DNA of 64,000 nucleotides, taken from NCBI GenBank assembly GCA_947846985.1, contig CANTUZ010000005.1, forward strand, positions 53,595,389 to 53,659,388, in the 5' to 3' direction. This document shows, piece after piece, positions 40,293 to 50,424 of the stretch; the stretch's first letter is position 1; the number at the start of each line of letters is the position of its first letter. This DNA comes from Fratercula arctica. Taxonomy: Eukaryota > Chordata > Aves > Charadriiformes > Alcidae. The notes under the pieces are model-generated. The model worked only from the letters and a program-made list of their open reading frames with translations, had not been told where the DNA came from and did not search any database. The translations under genes were made by a program, and so were the position numbers.

Positions 40293-40428
40293 CATAGAAT
40301 CATAGAATTCATAGAATTGTCAGGGTTGGAAGGGACCTTAAAGATCATCTAGTTCCAACCCCCCTGCCATGGGCAGGGACACCTCCCACTAGATCAGGTT
40401 GCTCAGAGCCCCGTCCAGCCCTACATCC
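40293..40428 (-). mobile_element. CR1 LINE fragment, antisense
   Basis: The 3' terminus has an extra octamer-like unit: CATAGAATCATAGAATTCAT followed by AGAATTGTCAGGGTTGG. The body is the same subfamily as 33870-33974 (CTAGTTCCAACCCCCCTGCC, ACACCTCCCACTAGATCAGG). It ends within CCCGTCCAGCCCTACATCC and is 5'-truncated. Confidence 0.92.
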
Positions 40429-42980
40429 AAATAGGGTCTGCAAAACATTCAGGTGGAACTGATAGAGAGGACACAAAGAGGGTCCCCTGCTTTTCCACAG
40501 CAGCAGCTGGAGACCAGACAGAACATGTCAAAGAGCACTAGATGGCTTCTTTTAGCAGATAACTGAGCTGTCAGTGTCCGCAGCTACTGGATGGACAGGA
40601 ATTTTGTGTCTTTTGGCTTTAATCATCAGGCCCAAACCACAGTAGCTGTTTCAGAAGGATGTGGAGATGATCTAAACCCCCAACAATGTTCAGTTTGATC
40701 ACAAAAAGAGCTTTCAAGGACAAGTGCATAGCAGGCTGCAGCCTTTTGTGGCTCACAAAGCTCTGAGAGCAATGCCAGCATGTTTATGAAGTGTCTCATT
40801 GCACAGATGCTGCACCTTATAAAGGTAAAAAACTTGCAGCTCCTGGGCTGCTGCTTTTTTTGCAGAGGTCTCTCCTGTACTTAACTTTAATCAGTTAAAA
40901 AGTGCAAAGTGCAAGTCTAGCATCAACCACTTAATAATAGCTGGTCTTGTCCCTTTACTGCCCTCTCCTCTGAACGCTGTTTAAAAGCGGTGTCTGTAAC
41001 ATCAATATTTAACCACGAGGCTTGCTCATTCTCACCAGGATGGGGATTGCTGTACGCGTGGGCTAAATCACAGCGCCTAGACAGCTGATAATAATGAGAG
41101 CATCTTTCAAGATGAGGCACTTGATTGCTACTCTAAAGCTTACTGGTGAAAGGAATGTGTAATCTATTTTTTTTTTTTTATTGCATTTGCAATGAAATAA
41201 CTTGTTTAAATATTAGTCATCTGGATTTATATAGCTCATTTTTAGAACTGGGTTAGCACCTGGCAATCCAGCCTGAGCAAGCATCAGGCTATCCCAGTCG
41301 CTGGCCCATTTGATTTCTCTTTCCTCTTTCTGCAACATGTGACTGACTGACTTTCTTTTATTTTTTTTTTCTGTTCTGATTTCCTTCCCACTTCACAGGA
41401 GACAAATCCAGGCACTCAGACCAGCTGCCTGTCGGGAAGCAGCCCGGCAGCGGTGCCCTCCTCCCGGCGGCTGAGCTGCAGGGCTGGTCCCTCTGCCCAC
41501 ACCGCTCTGCCACGTCTCCCGTGGGCAATGCGGGACCCCAGGTACAGGAAAACAGAGAGGCAAAGCACTTCGTTTTCCGAGTGTGAGACAAACATCGAGG
41601 GAATTTTCAATATCACTGCCCATGACGTTTCCCTGAACATTGAAAGAGATTTTTCTTGCTATTAAAAAGCTTCATCTCTGCTTTCCAAGCTGTCTCTGTA
41701 CCTCCTTTCCCAAGTGTTTCACTCTGGTTTTTCTCTGCCTTTGCCTTAAATTTCTGCAGCGTGGCCCAAATACGAAGTGCGCTCCCGGCAGAAAACACAC
41801 TGCAAAATTCTGCCTGTCCTCTGCCTGGCTAAAAGCTGTGCAGAAGCCTTCTTCGTGTCTTCTGCACATCTGGGGATGGCGCTGATAAAGACAAACAGAC
41901 AAATGATGCTACCTAATGATTTCTTTTCCCTTGGGGGAAGCGCTGAGAAGGATAATAGATACACTTTGGAACACTGTTCCCAGGGGAGTTTATCTAAGCA
42001 GGGAGAAGAATTAATAGGCAGCTTTTTAGGGAGAGAAAAATTTGCAAATATATAGAAGCGTTAAGGAGATTTGCTGGGATATCAAATCCCTGGGACCTAA
42101 AAGTGTCCAGCCCATGTCCCCGCACCTGGCCAGCACAGGTAGTGCCAGCAAGGTCCATCCCACTGCAGTGGGGGAACTATCTCTCCGGGGACCACCGGCA
42201 CAGCTATCGCTCTCCGGAAAGGATCTGTGTGTCAGGGATGAGAGGAATACCAATGCCAAAGGAAGCTGGCAGAGCCAGACAGAAGGAACCACAGGTATGA
42301 GGTGTTCCGGACATGGGGATGCATGGCTGGAATTAAGAGGAGCTCGGATGGGCTGGGTAAGACTTAGGAGCACTGATTTGCATGAAGAGAAATAGAGGAG
42401 TCTGAGCCTGTATGTGCATCAGCAGGAAAACCGCTCGCTTGCCGCTGGCTCCTGACATGTCTCTGACTTTTGTTATAGTTGGAAGCAATTTAAAACCAGT
42501 GAACTTGACTCAGTGCTTTGGTCAACCAGTAGAGCTGCCCTGAAGGCAGCCAAACCTGCAGGATAGTCTAGCCAAAGTGTTTTAATTTTTGCCTGCTCAT
42601 AAATTAATTTGTCTTGGAGCGGCCAGGCTGCATACCTGCTGAAACAGGCCACATAATTCCAGGGGAAGCACAGCACTATGTCTGTGTAGGGAAGCATTTC
42701 CCAGGGCTGGGGCATTAGGGAACCGTTTAACGGGAATCATACATAATACAATGAAAGGAGGGAATTTCTCTGGCTTTTCTCCAAAAGCCAAGCATTATTC
42801 ATTGATCAGAAAACAGATCTCCATCTCTACCGAGAACATTTTTTCCTCCATTTGCTAAGTGGAAAATGACAAACGAGCTAGCGGTGCCCTCTCCCACATC
42901 CTTTCTCCTTCCGTCTGTCCAGGCATCCCCGTCTCGTCGGCCTCCCCCAGCGCACCACAACCATACCCGCGGCTACTTAC

Positions 42981-43131
42981 TCGGCACCACTAGCAACCTC
43001 GGGGGGGGTGGAGGTGGAGGAGGCGGTGGTAACAGTGGAGGTGGCCTGCACTGGCAGATTTGCTGGCAGCTCTCTGTGACTTTCTCTGCTACAGGCTTGG
43101 AGCATGACTTCTGGGGCTCACCCCGAGTGAT
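42981..43131 (-). CDS. PRIMA1: PRIMA1 second coding exon: cysteine cluster and proline-rich attachment domain (PRAD)
   Basis: This exon encodes residues 32-81, the extracellular part that binds cholinesterase. It opens at an acceptor (TCTTCACAG|ATCACT) in phase 0 and closes at GTAAGT (42980-42975) in phase 1. The translation begins ITRGEPQKSCSK and has cysteines at 41, 53, 57 and 59. It then runs CRPPPLL followed by ten prolines (residues 66-75) and RLLVVP. In the known family the proline tract threads through the four C-terminal T-peptide helices of an AChE tetramer, and the cysteines disulfide-link to the enzyme. Two things look odd against the mammalian protein as I recall it: an extra PVAEK after SCSK, and Leu-Leu where I recall Pro-Leu inside the proline run. 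The proline run contains a C8 homopolymer (G8 on the plus strand), a slippage risk. Confidence 0.95.
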
Positions 43132-43785
43132 CTGTGAAGACACAAGTCATTGCATGAGCAGCAGAAACAGTGAAAACTGATTTTCCATGAATGCGTTTCC
43201 TGTACTTGAGTATCTGAGCAGCACCTTGGACCTGTAGTAAGAACTGAGCTCATGTTCCTTGCTGAAGCCACTACAAGGAGGTCTCTTCCCTACATGGTCT
43301 CCATTTTTTATTTTTTAACTTAACAGAATATCTTCACGACCTCTTTCCCTCTGCCAAATTTGGTGGAAATCGTCCAGCTGGTTTCTGAGTTATTGTGGGG
43401 TGAGGAGAAGTCGGGTAGCGGCAGACAGTGTGATTGCGTAAGCCTTCTTTCCTTAGGAAAGCCATCTAGCAGCATGCATTATTCACAGGGTCATTGCTGC
43501 AAGCCAAAGAGAGCTAATAAAAATTACAAGACAGTTAGGGTCAGGATTATGTTCATTTTTCCTTATGGCAGAACTGAAAGCCAGAGGAGATCTCTCCTCT
43601 GCTTTGCCAGCCTTGCTTTGATGTTCAGAGAGCATTTCACGGAGTCTTTCGCTTCCCACCAAGGGGAGAGGGAGCCCACATTTTACTCATCTGCGGACCA
43701 CAGCAATGACACGGTCAAAATGGAAATGCCACAAACTGTGACTTGTAGCCTCCGTAACATGCAGTGTCAGCTAGTAACAAAGCTG

Positions 43786-43837
43786 AGGCATTGCAGAACC
43801 TAAGCGTAGGCATCACAGAACCCAAGCGTAGGCATCG
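43786..43837. repeat. 22-bp tandem duplication with a partial third copy
   Basis: Unit 1 (43786-43807) and unit 2 (43808-43829) match at 19 of 22 positions, and the next eight bases (AGGCATCG) begin a third copy. Each unit contains AGGCAT and CAGAACC-AAGCGT. It lies in PRIMA1 intron 1 about 650 bp upstream of the PRAD exon. Confidence 0.85.
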
Positions 43838-46800
43838 CTTGGCCATGGACAATGATTTAGCCAGTATTGGTATACAATATATTCAATTGCTTGATCGGGT
43901 CAGGACAAGGACCATTTATCAACAGCATATTTTTCTTACCATCGGTAATGTTTACATGACTGGGGATTTAAGGAATATTCAGTAAAATTCCTAATCTAAT
44001 GATAAGAAATGAAGAGGAGTGAGTCCCCCATGAAAAGGAAATTGGCTGAACATCACAGGAGCTTCTGACAGGTGTTAACTTCAGAGGCCTCTAAGGCAGC
44101 TCTTTTTGAATGGACTGAGACTTAGATGGAAAATAGTGGATACAATTTTAAGGAGACAAAGCCTAAAAGACAACTAATCATGTTATCTAACAAGCGGTTC
44201 GAATGCAGGATTAGGAGACCACCTGGGACAGACTCGTGTCTTGCTGAAGCTAGGGACAGTTATGCTAGCATTCAGCTGTCGCCTTGTACAGTTTGGTCTT
44301 GCGCGGGTTATTTTCCTAATAGTTTTGGCCTAACATCATCTTCTTGAATTAGCTCTTTTCCATGACACGTTGGTCATTACAAAGTGGATGTCGCATGTCA
44401 TGCTTTCTGACCTGTTTTAGGCAGGCCTCTTCTGCCTCCCCAGCCTGTCCCCAGGGTCACCCAGGGTTGTCTTCTCCCCGCTCCTGTCTCCTGCCCAAGC
44501 TTTGCCCCCCCTCCAGGCACACAGCCTGTCTCCTCTCCCCTTTCATCCCTCACCCCCAGCCCACAGCGCAGCCAACCAGCCTCTCCCACCACCCACAGCT
44601 GGGCACCAAGGGTGCTGTGCCACCTCTTGGCTGCAGGAAGGCTGTGCTTTCATGTATTTCTGGCCAAAAAGAGAGATGTGGCTAATTAAAACAATATCAC
44701 TGCACAAAGGACATGTTCACATGCGTGGAAGGTTTCTAAATGCAGAAAGATACATTACTGTGGCCTCAGGGAAATGGAGGCGGGGCTTTGTTGATTAAAT
44801 ATTATAGAGAGGGAGAAAAGAATAGAAGAGGCTACGCGTAGCTGAGTTGGAAGGACGGCTCGGCACAGCACAACTCACAAGGCTCCGTTCTTTAAACAGT
44901 TTGTCAAATTCTATTACCAAACATAGGGAAAAACAAATTCAGCACAAGTGCCTTCCAACTTTCCCCTTCACCACCAGGTAACAGCAAGAGGATGGTTAAA
45001 GACCGTCCCAGACATCTGCCAGGAACTTACACAAACTCCCTGAACGTGCTAATGAATCAAAGTGACTCGGCTTCATAATACCTCACGTCTGGTAATAAAT
45101 CTGTCTGCTAAGCAGGCTTATTTATTTTTAAAGCAAGTGATCACAGGCAGCAGAATATCCTCCGTACAGCTCCAGCTCTTCCACCGCTGCCCAGGCACTG
45201 GGTCGGGGCGTTAGGGACTGTCCCCAGAGGAGACCCGTGGGGAGAGCAGTGGCAGTGGCACACCTGGGGTACCTCCCAGTTGTACTGGTGTGACAACACC
45301 TACTGTGCTGACAGAGGGGGTAGGGTAACACCTCTCCACTGGCCCTGGCAGCTGATTACGAAGCAACTACTAACTCCTATCTACAACTACCGTCCCCTAC
45401 CTGGTTCCACAGTTGCTGAATCCCACGGCTCGCTACAGTCTCGGAGGAGCCAGAGCAATGGGAGACGATAGAGACAGGGAAGAATAACATTGAGCAGACT
45501 TGGAGCCAGCTTCATGTGCAGCCCAGAAGCAGCTTTGTGTATATAAGTCTGAAGATGGTGCTGGTATGGAAAAGCTACATTGACTTATTGCTCTAACTTA
45601 ATATCAACCAGAACCAAAGGCTTGCTCTGGTTTTTTTTAGAACTATTGACTGCTTTTAGGTCCCTGGAGGCTCTCCTACCTTAGGCTGGTAATAGAGTGT
45701 CCTCAGAAACCAGTAGATATTTTTCTCAATTACTTTGCAGACAAGATTAACCCTATACATGCCCATCCACTCCCTGCTCCGGTGTACTTTTAAAATATTC
45801 TTTCTGGAAAAAAAAAAAAAAGGATGTTGCTTTGTTTCTCAATACTTAGTCTGAACCTTTACCAAAATTTCCCACAATCATTTTTAAATGGTCAGGAAGG
45901 AACTGATAGTTAAAAGCATGGGCTTTATCAGCTATTTGTTTCCCTTCTCTTGTCACTCAGTACAATGTCTGGTTGTTAGAAGATACCTGTAGGAACACAG
46001 ATATTGCCTTGCCAGGGAGTTGTCTCAGAGGGTTAGTTTAAAATAATAAGGATATCGTAAGTTGGCTGAAATCTGGCAGGAAAAGGAAAGACACGAATCG
46101 AGGTTGAGGGCCTCGAGGAGGAGAGAAATAGTCAAGGACTGCTGCAAGAAGATTAACTAACAGTAGCGAGATAGAATTAAGAAAAAAAAGAAAAGACATT
46201 TGGCTCCTTTTCAAGAAAAAAAAAAGTCCCACTGTTGATGTCTATTAGTCTTCGTATGAAAGGAATGAAGGCTATTACTTGTGTCTTCTAAAGGTAAGCA
46301 GAACAAATCACTAGAAAATATGCTTTAGGGAACAATCTTGCTCTGGCAGAGGATGATGAAATAAATTACTCTATGTTTCTTTCTTACTGTCTGCAATTCA
46401 AGGTAAGCTGCCTTTACAGGAGATGGCAGGAAAAAAAAAAAGGCATGTTGAAAGAGCCTAATCTTTCTCTGGCCAGGTCTGCTAATTAGAGTCCGGCCTC
46501 AAACTTCACTGCTTCTTTGTTCTGCTGGACGCTACCACGGCCCCAGAGTGGCTTGGGAAGCACTTGGCAGATAACGACTAACCAGATCCTCGCCGGGCTG
46601 CCAGCTAGCTCGTAGCATGGAGGTTGCCTTGGCAAGGGGTCATCTCCAAAGACGGACCACACAGGGCTCGCTCCTTAGTTGTCACTTCTGCACCTTCCAG
46701 CCATTCCTCCAGGTGCTGGAGGTGCCATGGACATGTGTCTCCTTGGCCTGTCTGAAACTTGGTTGCTTGTTTGGCATGAAGCTTTCTCAGCACACTCAGC

Positions 46801-47610
46801 AGCTGGCCAGTTTGGACATACATGTTGCCTGGACTTCAAGCTTGATGCATTTTTTGCCCTGCTCTGAAAAGACATAGAGTTTACTTTATGGATTTGTGTA
46901 TTATTTGACACAAACGTGCTTTGCAAAAAGGGCAAATGTTTTAAAATATTCATGGAAATGAAAATCTGATCCACAAATGTCCAGGGAAAAGCAAACAGAA
47001 AGTGGTAACTGGTAGTTTCCTTTTGCAGTCTCTGTTGATGTTCATGCCTGTGATGTATTTCTTTTTAATCCAAGATTTCCTTCAGAAACAGTGGTCCTAG
47101 TCCTGCTTTGCGCAGAGTGGAAGAATAAATCTGCCTGTGGTCAGAGCTGTTTGGTATTTCAGTAGAGTCCCATGGGGTTGCAGCAGTCCATGAGCATGCT
47201 TCTACAGAGTGGGATGGGAAAAGAGGATTAATACAGTCCCCGGAGGGTGACCCTCTTGTGACTTTTTGAATCAGGTAAAAGAAGGAAATCTGGAAAAGTG
47301 CAGTTGACTGAAAAGGCACAGAGACCTCTAAAAGCCTGCTGATGTGGCAAGAAGAAGCAGAATGTGTCTCTTGGAAGCAGTCTACAGAGATGAGATCTCA
47401 ACACCGCTGCGTAAATCCCAGGATGGCTCTGCATAATTCACATCAGAGTTAATCCAGACCCATGTTTACGAAACCAGAAAAAATGTGACCCTGCTATTTA
47501 TCATGACACTTACTGCTCTTTTTTTTAATTATGTCAAAAGCCTCAGACAAAATCGTCCCTTCCTTCTTGTCACAGTGCTGGCTATGACGCTAATGAGAAA
47601 AGATTGTGAG

Positions 47611-47639
47611 TTTTGTTTTGTTTTTGTTTTTGTTTTTTT
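47611..47639. repeat. (TTTTG)n tract
   Basis: Four TTTTG/TTTTTG units end in T7, in PRIMA1 intron 1. It is a simple repeat with no attached element recognised. Confidence 0.8.
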
Positions 47640-49212
47640 AACAAGATACATGCTTCTCCTCTGATTAGCATCTGACTGATTCTCTTAAGTGCCTGAAGGC
47701 AGGGCCTGAGGAGGGAATGCAGAGACGTGGGAGGGAAGGCCATGCCACACATAAGTCATGGCACAGACGAATGGGTGGAGAGGGGCTGGGAGGAGAGACG
47801 TGAGAGAACATGATGGCTGCTATAGATGAGGCAGGGGAGCGACATGGTGGGACATTACTGAATTAGTTGAGGAGAGTATGGCTTGTGAGACTTTGAAGAT
47901 AAGAGCAAGGATTATGGCTTAACATGGGGAAGGGAGTCATGGGAGAGATTCAAATATGACTTTTGATCACAGGAAGGCCAGCGTGATGGTAACTGCTCCA
48001 CACCTGCCCTTTCCATTGGTACCCGCTGATGGGAGCCTTAGATACATCCCAGTTTTGGGAGAGCTGGAAAAAAGCTTGAGTATAAGCAGATTAGTTGACT
48101 GCCCTTCCACAGAACAGCAGGCAATAGCACAAGTACAGTTGACGAATGGGACAAAAAAACTTCCGAATTATTGCAAGGAAAAGATGGGTCCCTTGGCTTT
48201 TGCATTTCTCAGAGCCTATTTCAGTTCTTATAAATGTACTTATTTCTGAAAGATCAGCTTAGATCATCTAAGCAGTTTGCCAGAAAGATGTTTATGCAAG
48301 TTTTTTTGTGTCTGCTTGATTGACTGCCTGATTACAGGAGAGAAGTTGCGGAAGGCATCTCTTTTTACACAATGGTGCTTCCCTTAAAAATGCAGTTACA
48401 GCTTTAACTTAAGCTTAGCTACCTGAACACTTGAGCAGGACAGCACGGAGGTAGCACTGGCAGAGATTTTTATGACGGGAGCATTGGTTTAAAGGAGGCT
48501 GGTTTTGTTGTATTTCTGTTCATTTTAATCTGCAAGGAGCACAAATCCTCTTTGTCGTTCCTGGCCAGAGACAAGATGCTAAAACAAACAACATCTCTCT
48601 TTAATCTCTTGGGAGTCACTAAGTTTAGAACAGGGAGTAAAAGACGTGGAGTCTCCACTGTGTTTTCTCCAAGAAAGAAACTGTAATTGTTTTGTTCTTG
48701 AATAGCACTTGGCTGGCTCTTCAATCACTCCTCTGAAGACATATATTATAAATAAACTTTAAAATATCAAAGTGACGCATTTGAGTTGAGCTTTGCTGCC
48801 GTTCTGATTCTCCAAACTGGATGGGCGCTTTCCCTCACCGTACACTCCTTTCTCCCGGTCCATCTTGATGGTCACCCCACATCAAAATCAAGGTCACACA
48901 ACGCCACAGCGTCGGAGTTGGCAAAAGCTGATTCAACCCTTTCACCCTGAGAATCCTCAATTCGCAACCAACAGCGAAAACCCACGGCAAAACATGACCA
49001 AAATTAGACCGCCGGAGCTTCGCTCCGCGCATTGCTTCTTCGGCGCGTCTTGCCACCTACAGCAAAACGAGCTTAAAAACCCCTCCGTCCGCCGGCGCGC
49101 TCAAAAAAGTCAACTACACCTTGCTTAGAGAGACCACACCGAGTTCGGCGGTGCCGGGGAGGGGGGTTTGGGAACCGGCCGCCCATCCCTCACACGCTCC
49201 GTCTGATAAGGA

Positions 49213-49237
49213 TGGAGCTGGGGGTGGGGGTGGGGGT
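49213..49237. repeat. (GGGGGT)3 run in the 5' part of PRIMA1 intron 1
   Basis: Three G5 runs separated by single T residues (CTGGGGGTGGGGGTGGGGGT) lie about 210 bp into intron 1 on the template strand. They add to the G-rich character of the promoter. A fourth equal run is missing, so an intramolecular quadruplex would need a shorter run nearby. Confidence 0.6.
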
Positions 49238-49444
49238 ACGACACACCGCGCCGAGGGGAGCAACAGCTCTCCCTGCTCGACCCCCGCCCCGCCACCCCCT
49301 GCTTGCACCGGTCCCGGGGGTGCCGGACGAGGGGGGTGTCCCCCCACTACCTGCCCTCCCGCCTCCCGCCCCGGCCCCGCCGCTCCCGGCATGATGCCGG
49401 CGTGCGGGAGCGGCGCAGCCCCGGGCAGGCTCGGGCGGCCCTAC

Positions 49445-49537
49445 CTGGACGGAGCCCCAGAGCGGGTGGAGGGCACAGTGCAGCAGCAGGGAGGGCCAGC
49501 AGCAGCGGAGCAGCCCCAGCAGCTCCCGCAGCAGCAT
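49445..49537 (-). CDS. PRIMA1: PRIMA1 first coding exon: start codon and signal peptide
   Basis: This exon encodes residues 1-31 of proline-rich membrane anchor 1, a small type I membrane protein that holds acetylcholinesterase (and butyrylcholinesterase) tetramers at the neuronal surface. Read on the minus strand it starts MLLRELLG, continues through a hydrophobic leucine-rich core (CCWPSLLLHCALHPLWG) and ends SVQ. This closely matches my memory of the mammalian protein, which has the same LLLHCALHPLWG block. The ATG is at 49537-49535, with a G at -3. It is the only ATG in a frame that stays open upstream to about 49816, which is why I chose it. The exon ends at a good donor (CAG|GTAGGG, GT at 49444-49443) in phase 0. 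Signal-peptide cleavage should fall at or just after the exon end, but I have not placed it exactly. The exon lies in a CpG island. Confidence 0.93.
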
Positions 49538-49578
49538 CCCTCCTGGGCGGGCGGGCCGGGGAGCGGGCTCCGGGCGAC
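49538..49578 (-). other. PRIMA1: Candidate PRIMA1 5' UTR segment behind a possible splice acceptor
   Basis: Just upstream of the ATG, on the minus strand, is an acceptor-like sequence CTGCTCCCTCCCCAG|GTCGCC (AG at 49580-49579) behind a C/T-rich stretch. If used, 49578-49538 is 5' UTR of the coding exon and a separate non-coding first exon lies upstream. I recall the human gene having a 5' non-coding exon, which would agree. This is a motif-level inference, and direct transcription through this point is equally possible. Confidence 0.35.
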
Positions 49579-49661
49579 CTGGGGAGGGAGCAGAGCGAGC
49601 CGGCAGCAGAGGCGTTGGCTCGCACCCATCCCCGGAGCGCGACTGTCCCAACTTTAATTCT

Positions 49662-49762
49662 GGAGGGGAGGGAGGGAAGGAGGGAGGGAGGGAAGGAAGG
49701 AGAGGGGGAGGGTGGTGGGAGGCAGGGAGATGGGCGGGTGGGGAGGGGAAAGGGTGGTCGGG
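49662..49762. repeat. GGGA/GGAA purine tract with G-quadruplex potential
   Basis: About 100 bases of almost pure purine on the plus strand are built from GGGA, GGAA and GGGT units, with more than ten runs of three or more G. The tract is 125-225 bp upstream of the PRIMA1 start codon, and the G-rich strand is the template strand of the gene. Such tracts can form G-quadruplexes or triplex DNA, and the C/T strand could act as a polypyrimidine tract in RNA. The structure is plain in the sequence; any function is inferred. Confidence 0.75.
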
Positions 49763-49893
49763 AAAACCCAGCGCCCTGCAAGTCCCGGCTCCCTCAGCGG
49801 GGAGACATGCCTCCACCCCCGGCCCTGCCCGCCTCCCTCCCCGCCCCTCCCCGGGATGCTCCGCCGCCGGCAGCCTGCCCGCCCCGGGGGCTC

Positions 49894-49910
49894 ACCGCTC
49901 AGCCCGGGGC
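49894..49910 (-). other. Candidate splice donor of a PRIMA1 non-coding first exon
   Basis: On the minus strand GAGCG|GTGAGC gives a good donor with GT at 49895-49894. Paired with the acceptor at 49580-49579 it would define a 317-bp GC-rich first intron containing the purine/pyrimidine tract at 49662-49735. The first exon would start somewhere above 49896 in the CpG island. No expression evidence is available, and other donors are possible. Confidence 0.25.
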
Positions 49911-50374
49911 TCCCTCACACCCCGGGGGGTGGAGCGGGCGGCGGAAAAAGTTTGGAGCCGGGGTCGGGGGGTAGAAGGGACCGGTTGCTGCCGGGGGGCT
50001 CTGCGGTGGGAGGCGGGGAAAGCGGCGTGGCAGCGCAGCCCCAGGATCGCATCTCCCCCCTGCCCGCCGCCGCTGCTGCTGCAGTGATTTTTCAAGCCCA
50101 TGGAGGCAGTTCCTCGGCTCCCCTTCGCTCTCCCTCCCCGCCCGGGCTCCTCCCGGCGGCGGCTTCCCTCCGCTCGGCCCCGGCGAGGCTGGTCCGGGGC
50201 GGGGGGCGGCCGCCGGGGGAGCTCGGGGAGCTCTGGTGGGACCGGGAGGTGCCGCACCGCCCCTTCCCCTCAGCCAAGCCGAGGGGGAGGCGAGGGGTCC
50301 ACCGGCAACCCCCTGTCCTGGAGCAGCCTCATCTCAAATTGCAGCCAGGTGGTTTTGGGGTTGGTGTTTTTTGG

Positions 50375-50424
50375 GGTTTTTTTGTTTGTTTGTTTGTTTT
50401 TTGTTTTTTTTTTTTTTTTTCCCC
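50375..50424. repeat. T-rich tract with (TTTG)n core at the upstream edge of the CpG island
   Basis: TTTG repeats followed by a long T run and then CCCCTCCCACAG mark the abrupt end of the CpG island. On the plus strand this resembles a strong polypyrimidine tract with an AG at 50431-50432. On the minus strand it is an A-rich tail-like stretch. No retroelement body was recognised next to it. Confidence 0.7.

Larger units (their letters stand above)
18065..42980. other. PRIMA1: PRIMA1 intron 2, 24.9 kb
   Basis: The intron is bounded by GTAAGT (42980-42975) and TTTTTACAG (ending 18065), in phase 1. It holds eight CR1 fragments, the TA/TG compound block and several simple repeats. No other exon is supported. 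A GC-rich patch at 30300-30550 and frames at 20700-21060, 26794-27282 and 29170-29673 do not resemble known proteins. Confidence 0.85.
43132..49444. other. PRIMA1: PRIMA1 intron 1, 6.3 kb
   Basis: The intron is bounded by GTAGGG (49444-49439) and CTTCACAG (ending 43132), in phase 0. It contains no CR1, one 22-bp tandem duplication, short T-rich and A-rich runs (near 45810, 46210, 46430 and 47611) and the downstream shoulder of the CpG island. A purine-rich stretch at 47690-47950 looks repeat-like, but I cannot name it. Confidence 0.85.
1..49578 (-). other. PRIMA1: PRIMA1 transcription unit, partial at its 3' end
   Basis: Three coding exons are spread over about 31.6 kb: exon at 49537-49445, intron 1 of 6.3 kb (43132-49444), exon at 43131-42981, intron 2 of 24.9 kb (18065-42980), exon at 18064-17935, then at least 17.9 kb of intron 3 running off the left edge. 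The joined frame is open for 124 codons and covers signal peptide, cysteine cluster, PRAD and transmembrane helix in the order known for PRIMA1. The human protein is about 153 residues, so roughly 30 C-terminal residues are missing from the window. From memory of human chromosome 14, PRIMA1 lies between UNC79/COX8C and FAM181A. If this order is kept, UNC79 lies left of this window and FAM181A to the right. Neither is visible here. Confidence 0.85.
49010..50330. promoter_or_regulatory. CpG island, likely PRIMA1 promoter region
   Basis: Base composition changes sharply here: CG dinucleotides are frequent across about 1.3 kb and rare elsewhere in the window. The island covers the PRIMA1 start codon and extends about 800 bp upstream of it. 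GC-box-like runs are visible, for example GGGGCGGGGGGCGG near 50197. I see no convincing TATA box or CCAAT box in position, which fits a dispersed CpG-island promoter. The transcription start cannot be fixed from sequence alone. Open frames crossing this stretch on both strands reflect its lack of AT-rich stop codons. Confidence 0.7.

Noticed and set aside
42866..43180. Plus-strand frame with a glycine run
   Set aside because: The glycine run is the antisense of the PRIMA1 proline codons.
49190..49816. Minus-strand 208-codon frame containing the PRIMA1 start
   Set aside because: The upstream part has no ATG (it opens at GTG) and is low-complexity Pro/Ser from CpG-island sequence. The downstream part runs past a good splice donor. 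Only the MLLRE...SVQ portion is real.
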